Below, piece by piece: positions 34,456 to 44,156 of a DNA stretch of 64,000 bases (positions within the stretch are counted from its first letter, which is position 1; each line of letters starts with the position of its first letter). A program made the translations under genes and the position numbers. Below the pieces are notes generated by a model. The model worked only from the letters and a program-made list of their open reading frames with translations. It was not told where the DNA came from and did not search any database. This stretch comes from Brevundimonas lutea (GTDB lineage Bacteria > Pseudomonadota > Alphaproteobacteria > Caulobacterales > Caulobacteraceae), in the NCBI RefSeq assembly GCF_003704105.1, contig NZ_QUOQ01000004.1:1-64000 (forward strand), in the 5' to 3' direction.

Positions 34456-35709
34456 ATGCCACCCCTCTTTATACGCCGTACGCAGTTGGCGTTCGGCTGC
34501 GCCATGGTCGCAATTGCGACGGCGCTTAGCAGCCCCGCGTGGGCTGACCCTGCACCGTCATTCGACGCGTTGCTCGAACGTATCGGCTTGGCGCCGACGT
34601 CTCTAGAAGCCGATGCGCTTCTGGACGCGGCGGAGGCTAGAGTCCGTCAGGCTCGGGTTCGCCCTAACCCTGAACTTGGGCTGGAGGCGGAGAACGCCTT
34701 CGGCTCCGGACCCTTCTCCGGCTACGACAATGCCGAAACCACTCTGTCGCTGACGCAGGACCTCGAACTCTGGGGTCGTCGCGGTGCGCGGGTGGCGGTG
34801 GCGCAGGCGGACGCCGGCACGGCCGGGCTGAGGCGCGATCTGGCCACGGTGGAAGCCGGCGGCAGGCTGGCTCTGGTCTATGCAGAAGCCGAAGCTGCCC
34901 AGCGTCGGTTCCTGCTGGCCGAGGAAGCGCTGGCCGTCACTATCGCCGACACCCGCGCGGCCTTGATCCTCGTCGAAGAGGGACGCGAGCCCCTGCTGCG
35001 GGGCATCCAGGGTGAGAGCGAAGCCGCTGCGGCCCGTGCGACGCTAGATGAAGCTAAGGCCGAGCGAGACGCGGCGTTCGCCCGTCTCACGGCTGTGGCG
35101 ATGCTTCCGGCGCCCGTCACGTCGATCGACTCCAGCCTGATCGATCGGGTGCCGGCCACTGCGGCGGCGACGGTCGGTGCGACACCTCAGGTCCGGGTCG
35201 CCGAAGCAGAGCGATCGGCAGCCGAAAGCCGGATCGAGGTGGAGCGGGTTCGCGCCCGACCCGACGTCCGCGCCTCTGTCGGTGTGCGCCGCTACGAGGC
35301 TGAAGATGCAACCGCCCTGACCTTCGGGTTGAGCATCCCGCTGCCGTTGTTCGATAGGAACCGGGGCAACATCGACGCAGCGCAGGCCGACTTCAGGGCT
35401 GCCGATGCGCGACTGATGGGAGCCCGTCAGGAAGCGGAGGCTGATCGCAACGCCGCCGTTGCTCGCCTGTCCGCCTCGACCAGCCGGGTTTCGGCTGCCG
35501 ACGCGGGTGTCACCGCCGGCGAGGAAGCCTACCGGCTCTCACGCATCGGCTTTGAAGCAGGCCGCATCTCGCAACTGGAACTGCGGTCGTCTCGGGCCGC
35601 GCTGATCTCCGCACGCAACGCCGCCGTGGACGCCCGCCTTGCGCGGGTCCGGGCGGAAATCGATCTCGCGCGCCTGCAAGGCCGCGCCCCCTTTGGAACA
35701 TCGCAATGA
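34456..35709 (+). CDS. czcC: Heavy-metal efflux outer-membrane channel (CzcC family)
   Basis: 417 residues with an N-terminal signal (ATALSSPAWA). TolC-like outer-membrane factor: two related halves, each with long helical hairpins (EADALLDAAEARVRQARVRPNPELGLEAENAFGSGPFSG and, later, AEAERSAAESRIEVERVRARPDVRASVGVRR), plus SIPLPLFDRNRGNI. It forms the exit duct of the tripartite RND pump. The stop overlaps the start of czcB (ATGA). Confidence 0.92.
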   Translation: MPPLFIRRTQLAFGCAMVAIATALSSPAWADPAPSFDALLERIGLAPTSLEADALLDAAEARVRQARVRPNPELGLEAENAFGSGPFSGYDNAETTLSLTQDLELWGRRGARVAVAQADAGTAGLRRDLATVEAGGRLALVYAEAEAAQRRFLLAEEALAVTIADTRAALILVEEGREPLLRGIQGESEAAAARATLDEAKAERDAAFARLTAVAMLPAPVTSIDSSLIDRVPATAAATVGATPQVRVAEAERSAAESRIEVERVRARPDVRASVGVRRYEAEDATALTFGLSIPLPLFDRNRGNIDAAQADFRAADARLMGARQEAEADRNAAVARLSASTSRVSAADAGVTAGEEAYRLSRIGFEAGRISQLELRSSRAALISARNAAVDARLARVRAEIDLARLQGRAPFGTSQ

Positions 35710-36914
35710 AACGCACATCACGGATCAACAAGACCTGGCTGATGGCCGGGGTCGCCGCCGCTGTCGTCCTGGGCGGCGCAGGCTTCTACGTCATGACGCG
35801 GTCATCGGCGGAGGCACCCGCAGCCTCTACTGGAGGCGAGCATGCCGGAGAAGAAGGCGAACATGCCGAGGGTGAGGAAGGCCACGCCGAGGAGGGGGCC
35901 GGTCAAGAAGGCGTCGTCGTCTTGACGGCGGCGCAGATCACCGCCGCGAACATCTCGATTGTCGCAGTCACGGGCGGCGGCGGCGGTGAGACCCGTCTGT
36001 CTGGCCGGGTGGAGCCGATGGTCGACGCCAGGGCTGCTGTCGCCGCCAGTGTCGGTGGTCGTGTCGAACGCGTTCTGGTCGCACCGGGGCAATCGGTGCG
36101 CGCCGGTCAGTCGCTGGCCATCCTGGTCAGCGGCGACGCCGCCACACTGCGCGCCGATGCGGATGCGGCCCAGGCCAACGCCGTCGCCGCCGAGCAGGCG
36201 CACAGTCGTGAAGAGAGCCTCGCCGATCAGGGCGTGGTCGCCCGTCGCGACGCCGAGGTCGCCCATGCGCAGGCCCTCGGCGCCCAAGCCTCGGCGCGTG
36301 CGGCGCGCGCCAGAGCGTCGGCCGCTGGCTCGCCCAACGCATCGGGCAGGCTCAGCGTGACGAGCCCCATCTCGGGCGTTGTCACGAGCGTTCAGGTGGG
36401 CCCTGGCGGCTTTGCGGCCCAAGGTGGGATCATCGCCGAGGTCACGAACCCCGCACGGGTCGAGATCGTCTTCAACGCGCCGCCGGCACTTGCCGCTCAG
36501 GTTCGCGCCGGATCGTCGGTGCGTGTGCAGGGACCCAACGGCGAGTTCGACGCCGTCGTCACCGGCGTTGCCGCCGGGGCGGGCGCGCAGGGTGGTGGAG
36601 CCGTCATTCGCGCGCGACCGACGGGTGCAAGCTTGCCCCCTGCTGGATCAGCCGTCTCGGGCTCAGTCGTTACGGGCGGCGAAGGTGGCGGCCTGACCGT
36701 GCCATCCGACGCTATCCAGACCGTTGAGGGCGCTACCGTGGTGTTCGTCCGCACCGCCGAGGGCTTCCGCGCTGTTCCGGTCCTTGCGGGTCGGCGGGCC
36801 GGAGATCGCACTGAAATCCTGAGCGGCCTGACCGGGGCCGAACGTATCGCCGGGGCCAATGCCTTCCTCCTCAAAGCCGAACTCGCCAAGGGCGAGGCCG
36901 AGCACGGCCACTAG
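35706..36914 (+). CDS. czcB: Heavy-metal efflux membrane fusion protein (CzcB family)
   Basis: 402 residues. An N-terminal anchor (about residues 10-28) is followed by a His/Glu-rich stretch, HAGEEGEHAEGEEGHAEEGA, typical of metal-type adaptors. The lipoyl-like half SVGGRVERVLVAPGQSVRAGQSLAIL and the hairpin/beta-barrel regions are intact, and it ends VFVRTAEGFRAVPVLAGRRAGDRTEILSGL. It links CzcA to CzcC across the periplasm. Overlaps czcC by 4 bases; 11 bases to czcA. Confidence 0.93.
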   Translation: MKRTSRINKTWLMAGVAAAVVLGGAGFYVMTRSSAEAPAASTGGEHAGEEGEHAEGEEGHAEEGAGQEGVVVLTAAQITAANISIVAVTGGGGGETRLSGRVEPMVDARAAVAASVGGRVERVLVAPGQSVRAGQSLAILVSGDAATLRADADAAQANAVAAEQAHSREESLADQGVVARRDAEVAHAQALGAQASARAARARASAAGSPNASGRLSVTSPISGVVTSVQVGPGGFAAQGGIIAEVTNPARVEIVFNAPPALAAQVRAGSSVRVQGPNGEFDAVVTGVAAGAGAQGGGAVIRARPTGASLPPAGSAVSGSVVTGGEGGGLTVPSDAIQTVEGATVVFVRTAEGFRAVPVLAGRRAGDRTEILSGLTGAERIAGANAFLLKAELAKGEAEHGH

Positions 36915-36925
36915 GGGCGACGATC

Positions 36926-39900
36926 ATGTTTACAGCCATCATCACAGCGTCCGTCAGGTTCCGCTGGTTCATCGTCCTTGCCGTCAGCCTTGTCGCTGCG
37001 CTGGGTCTGTTCGAACTGACCAAACTGCCGATCGACGCGGTCCCCGACATCACCAACCGTCAGGTGCAGATCACCACGGTCGCCCCCGCCCTGGCCCCCG
37101 AACAGATCGAGCGTCAGGTCACCTATCCATTGGAAACGGCCCTGGCCGGCATCCCAGGCCTGACCAGCACGCGGTCGCTATCGCGCAACGGCTTCAGTCA
37201 GATCACCGCGATATTTACCGACCAGACGGACATCTATTTTGCGCGTCAGCAGGTCGCCGAACGATTGGCTGCAGCGTCGGAAGGACTTCCCGAGGGCGTC
37301 GAGCCCGGCCTGTCGCCCATCACCACGGGTCTGGGCGAAGTGCTGATGTGGACGGTCGACTATGTGCCGTTCAATAGCAACAATATGTCCAAGCCCGGCC
37401 AGCCGGGCTGGCAGGCTGGCGGGGCCTATCTGACCCCCGAAGGCGACCGACTGACCACGCCCGAGCAGCGCGCGACCTATCTGCGCACGGTTCAGGATTG
37501 GATCATCGCGCCCCAAATGCGAACCACGACCGGCCTGGCCGGGGTCGATACTGTCGGCGGCTACGTCAAGGAATACGCCGTCCGACCCAATGCATCGCAA
37601 CTGGCCGCCTATGGTCTCGGCCTCAACGATCTGGTCGAGGCGGTCGAGCGCGCTAACACCCAGGCAGGCGCCGGCTACATCCAGCGCGCGGGCGAGGCCC
37701 TGGTCGTGCGCACCGACGCCCTGGCGCTTACGATCGACGATCTGGCGCAGGCGCCGGTCGTAAATCGCGGGGGTCTGGTCGTTCGGGTCGCCGATGTCGC
37801 GACGGTCGAGATCGGCCAGGCTCCGCGTCTAGGCGGCGCCAGCCGAGACGGACATGAAGCGGTGCTGGGCACGGCGCTGATGATCGCGGGCGGCAATAGC
37901 CGCACCGTGGCTCAGGCCGCCGCCGAACGGCTGTCGGTCGTGGACGACAGTTTGCCTCCCGGCGTCGTCGCTGTGCCGGTGCTGAATCGCAGCGAACTGG
38001 TCAACTCGACCATCTCGACGGTCGCCCGCAACCTTGCCGAAGGCGCGCTGCTGGTCATCGTTGTTCTCTTCCTGCTGCTGGGCAACATCCGAGCGGCGAG
38101 CATCACCGCCTTGATGATCCCATTGTCCTTCCTGTTCGCCGTCATTGGCATGAATCGGTTCGGTATCAGCGGGAACCTGATGAGCCTAGGCGCACTCGAC
38201 TTCGGTCTCATGGTCGATGGCGCGGTTGTGGTGATCGAGAACACCCTGCTGATGCTTACCCAGCGCCGGGCGTCCTTGGGACGGATGCTGACCCGCCATG
38301 AGCGATTGGACGTGGCGGTTCAGTCCGCCCGCCAGATGGTCAAGCCGGCCGCCTTTGGACAACTGATCATCCTTCTGGTGTTCGCCCCGCTGCTGATGCT
38401 GGAAGGCGTCGAGGGCAAGACGTTCCAGCCCATGGGCGCAACCGTCATGCTGGCACTGGTCGGCGCCTTCATCTTCTCCTTCACCTTCGTGCCCGCCATG
38501 ACGGCCCTGCTCGTGCGTGATCCCAAGTCGGTTCACGTCGGTCCGGATGGTCAGGCGATCGAACACGAGACCTGGATACTGCGGTTCGCCCGCCGATTTA
38601 TTCAACCGGCGATCCAGGCAGCGGTCTCGCGGCCCAAGATCGTGCTGATCTCTGCGGTGGCGACCCTCGCCATCGGCGCGGTCTCCTTCATGTCCCTGGG
38701 GCGCGAGTTCATCCCGACGCTCGATGAAGGCGACATCGCCATGCAGGCGTTGCGGGTGCCCTCGGCCTCGCTGGAGCAATCCCTCGCCATGCAGATGGCC
38801 CTGGAGCGCGCCATCAAGGCTCAGCCCGAGGTCGAGACCATGTTCTCGCGCACCGGCACGGCGGAGGCAGCGGTGGACCCCATGCCGCCCAACATCTCCG
38901 ACAGCGTGATCGTGCTGAAAGACCGCAAGGACTGGCCCAATCCGAGCCTGGAGAAGGAAGCTTTAATCGAACGGATCGAAGGTGTTGCTGCGCTACAGAT
39001 CGGCAACAACTTCGAGTTCAGCCAACCGATCGAACTGCGCTTCAACGAACTGATCTCCGGCGTCCGCACCGATCTCGCCGTCATGGTCTATGGCGACGAC
39101 TTCGACACGCTCCAGCGCGTCGCGGATCAGGTCGCAACTTCGCTTAGGGCGACGACTGGCTCGGCGGACGTTCGGGTCGAGCAGGCTTCCGGCCTGCCCA
39201 CCCTGACCGTCAGCGTCGATCGCATCGCTGCCGCCAGCTACGGCTTGTCCGCCGCTGATGTCAGCGAGGCAGTTTCGGCCGGTGTCGGTGGCGCCGAGGC
39301 CGGGCGCATCTTCGAGGGCGACCGACGCTTCGACGTCGTCGTCCGCCTGCCGGACGACGCCCGCAACGATCCGGCGTCTCTGGCGGCCCTGCCGATCGTC
39401 TCCGACACGGGGATCATCGTGCCGCTGTCCTCGGTGGCACGCATTCAGGTCGGAGAAGGCCCGAACCAGATTAGCCGCGAGAACGGCAGCCGCCGCATGG
39501 TGGTTCAGGCCAATGTTCGCGGTCGCGATCTGGGCGGCTTCGTTACAGATGCCCAAAGCCAGGTCTCGAAGATCGACCTACCGGCGGGGGTCTATCTGAA
39601 GTGGGGCGGTCAGTTCGAGAACCTTGAGCGGGCGGTGCAGCGCTTCGGTCTCGTCATCCCGATCGTCTTCGTGCTGATCGGCGTGCTGCTTTTCCTGGCG
39701 CTGGGATCGTTCGCGGAGGCCGGTCTGGTGTTCGCCTGCGTTCCCTTGGCACTGGTCGGCGGCGCGCTCGCGCTGCTGCTGCGCGGGATGCCCTTCTCGG
39801 TCTCTGCGGCAGTCGGCTTCATCGCCGTCTCCGGCGTGGCGACCCTGAATGGCCTGGTTCTGATGCAAGCGATCCGAGAGCGGCTGACGGCGGGTCTAAC

Positions 39901-40147
39901 GCCTTATAACGCCGCCATTGAGGGCGCCTCCAGCCGCCTACGCGCCGTGCTGACGACCGCGATGGTCGCCATCGTCGGCTTCATCCCCATGGCGCTGGCT
40001 CACGGCGCCGGGGCCGAGGTTCAGAAGCCGCTGGCGACAGTGGTTATCGGCGGCCTCCTGACCGCGACCATCCTGACCTTGCTCGTCCTGCCGACTTTTG
40101 CCGCCAGGGCCGTGAAACACAGGTCCTCGGAAGGGATGGACGATTGA
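36926..40147 (+). CDS. czcA: Heavy-metal efflux RND pump (CzcA family, divalent cation type)
   Basis: 1073 residues, full RND length, twelve membrane helices with two large periplasmic loops. The helix IV motif DFGLMVDGAVVVIEN has the Asp-x5-Asp-x6-Glu pattern of HME-RND pumps for Zn/Cd/Co/Ni, not the Cu/Ag form. The end VATLNGLVLMQAIRERL and FIPMALAHGAGAEVQKPLATVVIGGL are family-typical. It exports divalent metal from periplasm and inner membrane by proton antiport. Its stop overlaps a TTG start of the next gene (TTGA). Confidence 0.95.
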   Translation: MFTAIITASVRFRWFIVLAVSLVAALGLFELTKLPIDAVPDITNRQVQITTVAPALAPEQIERQVTYPLETALAGIPGLTSTRSLSRNGFSQITAIFTDQTDIYFARQQVAERLAAASEGLPEGVEPGLSPITTGLGEVLMWTVDYVPFNSNNMSKPGQPGWQAGGAYLTPEGDRLTTPEQRATYLRTVQDWIIAPQMRTTTGLAGVDTVGGYVKEYAVRPNASQLAAYGLGLNDLVEAVERANTQAGAGYIQRAGEALVVRTDALALTIDDLAQAPVVNRGGLVVRVADVATVEIGQAPRLGGASRDGHEAVLGTALMIAGGNSRTVAQAAAERLSVVDDSLPPGVVAVPVLNRSELVNSTISTVARNLAEGALLVIVVLFLLLGNIRAASITALMIPLSFLFAVIGMNRFGISGNLMSLGALDFGLMVDGAVVVIENTLLMLTQRRASLGRMLTRHERLDVAVQSARQMVKPAAFGQLIILLVFAPLLMLEGVEGKTFQPMGATVMLALVGAFIFSFTFVPAMTALLVRDPKSVHVGPDGQAIEHETWILRFARRFIQPAIQAAVSRPKIVLISAVATLAIGAVSFMSLGREFIPTLDEGDIAMQALRVPSASLEQSLAMQMALERAIKAQPEVETMFSRTGTAEAAVDPMPPNISDSVIVLKDRKDWPNPSLEKEALIERIEGVAALQIGNNFEFSQPIELRFNELISGVRTDLAVMVYGDDFDTLQRVADQVATSLRATTGSADVRVEQASGLPTLTVSVDRIAAASYGLSAADVSEAVSAGVGGAEAGRIFEGDRRFDVVVRLPDDARNDPASLAALPIVSDTGIIVPLSSVARIQVGEGPNQISRENGSRRMVVQANVRGRDLGGFVTDAQSQVSKIDLPAGVYLKWGGQFENLERAVQRFGLVIPIVFVLIGVLLFLALGSFAEAGLVFACVPLALVGGALALLLRGMPFSVSAAVGFIAVSGVATLNGLVLMQAIRERLTAGLTPYNAAIEGASSRLRAVLTTAMVAIVGFIPMALAHGAGAEVQKPLATVVIGGLLTATILTLLVLPTFAARAVKHRSSEGMDD

Positions 40148-40746
40148 CTGGAGCCAAATCAAGCGACCAGCAGCAGCGACATACGCTGCTGCTGGTTCTG
40201 GTGCTCAACGCGCTCTTGTTCGTAGGCTTGGGGGCCGGCGGTATTCTTGCCGACTCCAGCGCGCTCCTGGCGAACGCGGTCGACAACGGAGCGGACTCGG
40301 TCGTCTACCTGATCAGCTTCCTTGCCGTGGGCCGAGCCTTGTCATGGAAAAGAGGTGCAGCCCGTCTGTCTGGCGTCCTGCTGCTGCTCTTTGCGGCCGG
40401 CGTCGTCATCGACGTCGGCCGGCGCTGGTATTTCGGCGCGGAGCCCGTCGGCTGGACTATGATGGGTCTGGCCCTGGTCGCAGCGATCGTGAACCTGATC
40501 TGCCTGATGTTGTTGAACAGGGTCACCTCGGACGACGTCAACATGGAGGCCGCCGAAACCTTCAGCCTCAACGATTTCGCCGCGAACGGCGGCATTCTCG
40601 TCGCTGGCGGGCTTGTGCTGTGGCTCGATCAGGCTTGGCCAGACCTCGTCGTCGGGCTGTTGGTCGCCGCGCTCGCGATCAAGGGCGGCGTCAAAATTCT
40701 CCGAAACGCGGCTCTTGCCGGTACTAACGAAGAGGTGATCCGATGA
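40144..40746 (+). CDS. Short cation diffusion facilitator-like membrane protein
   Basis: 200 residues from TTG 40144 inside the czcA stop. Six hydrophobic helices; LADSSALLANAVDNGADSVVYLISFLAVGRALS matches helix II of CDF (CzcD-like) transporters, and SLNDFAANGGILVAGGLVLW matches helix V. The C-terminal cytoplasmic metal-sensing domain of CzcD is absent, so this is a minimal or degenerate CDF. Coupled to the P-type ATPase gene by an ATGA-type overlap. Confidence 0.78.
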   Translation: MTGAKSSDQQQRHTLLLVLVLNALLFVGLGAGGILADSSALLANAVDNGADSVVYLISFLAVGRALSWKRGAARLSGVLLLLFAAGVVIDVGRRWYFGAEPVGWTMMGLALVAAIVNLICLMLLNRVTSDDVNMEAAETFSLNDFAANGGILVAGGLVLWLDQAWPDLVVGLLVAALAIKGGVKILRNAALAGTNEEVIR

Positions 40747-42836
40747 GTTCGTCCGCTGCCGACCATCAAACCGGGGATGGCCACGATCATGCAAGCGAGA
40801 AGGCGGGAGCAGACCCCCACGCGCATGGAGGCATGCTCGGGCCGAACACTGAGGTGATTTTCGCGCTGTCGAGCGGCGCCGCGCTGGCGCTGGGCTTCGG
40901 GCTGGAAAAGCTCGTTGCCGGCATCCCGGCGTGGTTGCCTATCACGCTATATGTCGTCGCTTACGCCTTCGGCGGTTTTTTCACGGTTCGCGAGGCCTTC
41001 GACAACCTTCGCAACAAGCGGTTCGAGATCGACACACTGATGCTCGTGGCTGCCGCCGGTGCAGCAGCGCTCGGTGCCTGGGCGGAAGGCGCGTTGCTCC
41101 TCTTTCTGTTCAGCATCGGCCACGCTCTCGAACACTACGCCATGGGGCGCGCTAAACGCGCGATTGAGGCCCTGGCCGACTTGGCGCCCCGCACCGCCCA
41201 CGTCCGTCGGGGCGACGAGGTTGTTGAAGTGCCGGTCGAAGAGGTCGAGGTCGGCGACACGATCGTAGTTCGACCGAACGAACGGCTGCCTGCGGACGGC
41301 TTCGTCGTGGTCGGTGCGACCAGCATCAATCAGGCCCCGGTGACAGGGGAGAGTATGCCAGTCGACAAGCAGCCCGTGACCGATGCCGAGGCCGCCCGCG
41401 CACGACCCGCGCAGATCGCGTCTGCTTCGATCGTTTTCGCTGGGACCATCAATGGGTCCGGATCGATCGAGATAGAGGCAACGCGCAAATCCAACGACAC
41501 GACGCTGGCCAAAGTCGTCCGTATGGTGAGCGAGGCCGAAACCCAAAAGTCCCCCACCCAGCGATTTACCGACCGCTTCGAACGGATTTTTGTCCCGGTA
41601 GTTCTTGGCCTAGCCTTCATCCTCCTTTTCGCCTGGGTGGTTGTCGATGAGCCGTTCCGCGACAGCTTCTATCGGGCCATGGCGGTCTTGGTGGCGGCCA
41701 GCCCGTGCGCCCTCGCCATCGCCACGCCGAGCGCCGTTCTCTCGGGTGTCGCTCGTGCGGCCCGAGCCGGCGTTCTGATCAAGGGGGGAGCCCCCCTTGA
41801 GAACCTGGGATCGTTAAACGCGATAGCGTTCGACAAGACCGGCACCCTAACGGAGGGACGGCCCAGGATCACCGAGATCGTGCCGGTAGGCGGCGCGAAG
41901 GAACTCGACCTTCTGACAACCGCCGTCGCGGTGGAGCGGCTGAGCGATCACCCTCTAGCGGAGGCGATCACGCGTGACGGCTTGGAGCGCCTCAAGGGCG
42001 CAACGGTCGCAGCGGCTTCCGACCTGCAGAGTCTGACCGGAAAGGGCGTGACGGCCCAGTATGACGGTGGCCAGGTTTGGATCGGCAAGCCGGAGATGTT
42101 CGGTGTGGACGGGATCGGCCCGCTCAGCAACGAGGCGGAGGCAGCCGTCACCCGCCTGCGGCTGGATGGCCGAACCCTGATGGTCGTCCGGCGGGGCGAG
42201 CGCGATCTCGGCGTGATCGGCCTGCTGGATACACCACGGGCCACAGCCCGCACGACGCTCGATGCCCTGCGAGCGCTGGGTGTCTCTCGGATGATCATGA
42301 TCTCGGGAGACCATCAGAAGGCGGCCCAGGCCATCGCCAGCCAGGTCGGCCTGACCGAAGCCTGGGGCGACCTCATGCCCGAGGACAAGGTCGAGGCCAT
42401 CAAACGGCTTCGCGCTGACGGTAAAATCGCCATGGTCGGGGACGGCGTGAACGACGCCCCCGCCATGGCAACGGCGACTGTGGGTATCGCTATGGGCGCC
42501 GCAGGCTCTGACGTCGCTCTGGAGACCGCTGACGTCGCTCTGATGTCCGACGATCTCTCGCAACTGCCGTTCGCGGTGGGGCTGAGCCGCAGAACGCGCG
42601 GCATCATCCTGCAAAACCTGGTGGTCAGCTTGGGGGTAGTCGCCTTCCTCGTGCCAGCCACCATCTTTGGGCTTGGCATCGGTCCTGCGGTGGCGATGCA
42701 CGAAGGCTCGACGCTCCTCGTCGTATTCAACGCCCTCCGGCTTCTGGGCTATCGCGACCCGACCAGACTCGTCAGCGCATCGCACGGCGCGGCCGACCCT
42801 GCCGCAGGCCCGAACCCCAAGAGGAAAATCTCATGA
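40743..42836 (+). CDS. P1B-type heavy-metal ATPase (P1B-4-like)
   Basis: 697 residues. The N-terminus is His/Asp-rich (DHQTGDGHDHASEKAGADPHAHGG) but has no CxxC metal-binding domain. Ordered ATPase motifs: ASPCALAIATP in the metal-binding helix, phosphorylated Asp in FDKTGTLTEGRP, SDHPLAEAI, and GDGVNDAPAM. The last helix carries MHEGSTLLVVFNALRLL; SPC plus HEGS/T is the pattern of P1B-4 pumps (Co, Zn, Cd, Ni range). It exports metal from cytoplasm to periplasm, feeding CzcCBA. Confidence 0.9.
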   Translation: MSSSAADHQTGDGHDHASEKAGADPHAHGGMLGPNTEVIFALSSGAALALGFGLEKLVAGIPAWLPITLYVVAYAFGGFFTVREAFDNLRNKRFEIDTLMLVAAAGAAALGAWAEGALLLFLFSIGHALEHYAMGRAKRAIEALADLAPRTAHVRRGDEVVEVPVEEVEVGDTIVVRPNERLPADGFVVVGATSINQAPVTGESMPVDKQPVTDAEAARARPAQIASASIVFAGTINGSGSIEIEATRKSNDTTLAKVVRMVSEAETQKSPTQRFTDRFERIFVPVVLGLAFILLFAWVVVDEPFRDSFYRAMAVLVAASPCALAIATPSAVLSGVARAARAGVLIKGGAPLENLGSLNAIAFDKTGTLTEGRPRITEIVPVGGAKELDLLTTAVAVERLSDHPLAEAITRDGLERLKGATVAAASDLQSLTGKGVTAQYDGGQVWIGKPEMFGVDGIGPLSNEAEAAVTRLRLDGRTLMVVRRGERDLGVIGLLDTPRATARTTLDALRALGVSRMIMISGDHQKAAQAIASQVGLTEAWGDLMPEDKVEAIKRLRADGKIAMVGDGVNDAPAMATATVGIAMGAAGSDVALETADVALMSDDLSQLPFAVGLSRRTRGIILQNLVVSLGVVAFLVPATIFGLGIGPAVAMHEGSTLLVVFNALRLLGYRDPTRLVSASHGAADPAAGPNPKRKIS

Positions 42837-43276
42837 AGCGCATCGGTTGGGCGTCGGTCATCGCCGTCTTCCTCGCGCTGTCGGCTTTCGCCTACGGCAT
42901 GTTGTCGGCGCGGGCACGCCCCCCAGCGGACGCGACGCCTCCGTCGTTGGTCCAGCATGCCGGAACCCATGACCCTCAGGCTACGCCGACGGCGGACGCT
43001 CCCTCGACACTGGCTTATCGCGAAGCAAACGACCGGATGCATCGGAACATGGCGATCGCCTACACCGGGGACGCCGACATCGACTTCCTTCGAGGCATGA
43101 TTGCGCACCATGATGGGGCCGTCGCCATGGCGAAGGTCGCCGTCGACCACGGCGAGGCAGCAGACGTTCAAAGCCTTGCTCGGGAAATCATCGCGGCACA
43201 GGAAGCCGAGATCATCCGTATGAGAATCCTGCTGGCGCGCCACGAGGATGTGCCAGCCCTTGGCGTCAGGCCATAG
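42833..43276 (+). CDS. DUF305 family exported protein
   Basis: 147 residues, ATGA overlap with the ATPase gene. An N-terminal signal or anchor helix (about residues 6-26), then the DUF305 core: ANDRMHRNMAIAYTGDADIDFLRGMIAHHDGAVAMAKVAVDHG and AQEAEIIRMRILLARHE. The paired His and Met residues are typical. DUF305 proteins are common beside metal-efflux genes and may bind metal in the periplasm; their activity is not established. Confidence 0.88.
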   Translation: MKRIGWASVIAVFLALSAFAYGMLSARARPPADATPPSLVQHAGTHDPQATPTADAPSTLAYREANDRMHRNMAIAYTGDADIDFLRGMIAHHDGAVAMAKVAVDHGEAADVQSLAREIIAAQEAEIIRMRILLARHEDVPALGVRP

Positions 43277-43280
43277 GGTA

Positions 43281-43712
43281 GTGGCTGGGAAGCGGTTTAC
43301 AGTCCGGGGACGCGACCTTCGGTGGAAGGAGGGGCGCCCCAAGACCAGACGGTCGCGGCCGAGGCGTCCGCCCAAGCCGAACATAGTCGTGGACCTCGTC
43401 GTCGCTGGAGTCGCCAGCGCCGTCAGTGGGGGCGTCGTCTTCTGCCTCGCCTTCATCTTATTCGGGTCTCACAACGTGCCCCTGTACCTCGGCTACGCCG
43501 TGATCTTGGGCGGCGTTGGTGCTCTCTGTTTTGCGATCGGCCCGAAGGACCGGGGCGGCCGGATGGTCGCTGGTGGCATAGGTCTTTTGTGGCTGATCGG
43601 AACAGCCGGTTTGTTCGCAGCGCGAGCGGACATCGTCATATCCCCGCATCGACATGCGACCGTGGTCCAGCCGGTCATCGTTGAGAGCCAGGGCGGTCAA
43701 GGCTCTACCTGA
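43281..43712 (+). CDS. Small membrane protein of the metal operon
   Basis: 143 residues from GTG 43281, a few bases after the DUF305 stop. A very basic N-terminus (GRPKTRRSRPRRPPKP) is followed by three hydrophobic helices (VDLVVAGVASAVSGGVVFCLAFILFG, LYLGYAVILGGVGALCFAIG, MVAGGIGLLWLIGTAGLFAA). A His-containing tail (SPHRHATVVQPV) is periplasmic by the positive-inside rule. No family recognised. Last gene of the operon. Confidence 0.62.
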   Translation: MAGKRFTVRGRDLRWKEGRPKTRRSRPRRPPKPNIVVDLVVAGVASAVSGGVVFCLAFILFGSHNVPLYLGYAVILGGVGALCFAIGPKDRGGRMVAGGIGLLWLIGTAGLFAARADIVISPHRHATVVQPVIVESQGGQGST

Positions 43713-44156
43713 GGCGCTCTGCCAGCTTTGCTCACACTGCACCTGACACCCAGTGTCATCCGCGTTGATACTCGTCAGAGTATTTCGTTGACACCCTACC
43801 CAACACCCACTGCCAACCTGGCTAACACCGGGTCGGACATACGACGTCATTCGCGCTCACCTCGATGTCAGAGGGACCGTCGGAATGAGATTGACCAACC
43901 CATCTCGCGCCTCGGCCACCAAGACCACCCTCGGGTATCTCAAGCCGCCTAGGCACGAAGGGCGGCCTGCGGCGCAGGCACTTCCCGTGCTCCAAAAATG
44001 CTCCACGGAAGCACTGCGAAGAAACCGGAATCAAAGTGGCACTAGCCGTAACGGGCTGTTTTCATTCAGGAACGTTCAGAAACGTTCGGTTACCGCCGGG
44101 AATCGCAAGAGCGGCCCCGCCGCGCCTAATCAAGTCTTTGGAAAATATAGAGAAAA
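43713..44156. other. Right-end non-coding region of the island with arm-like repeats
   Basis: 444 bases without a convincing gene. Four 9-base repeats, TGACACCCA (43744), TGACACCCT (43789), CAACACCCA (43801) and TAACACCGG (43823), lie 413-322 bases from the tRNA fragment. Two AACGTTC sites sit 10 bases apart at 44071 and 44081. This is the place and style expected for arm-type integrase or excisionase sites. Frames here (43885-44244 and 44036 onward) look like shadows. Confidence 0.5.
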
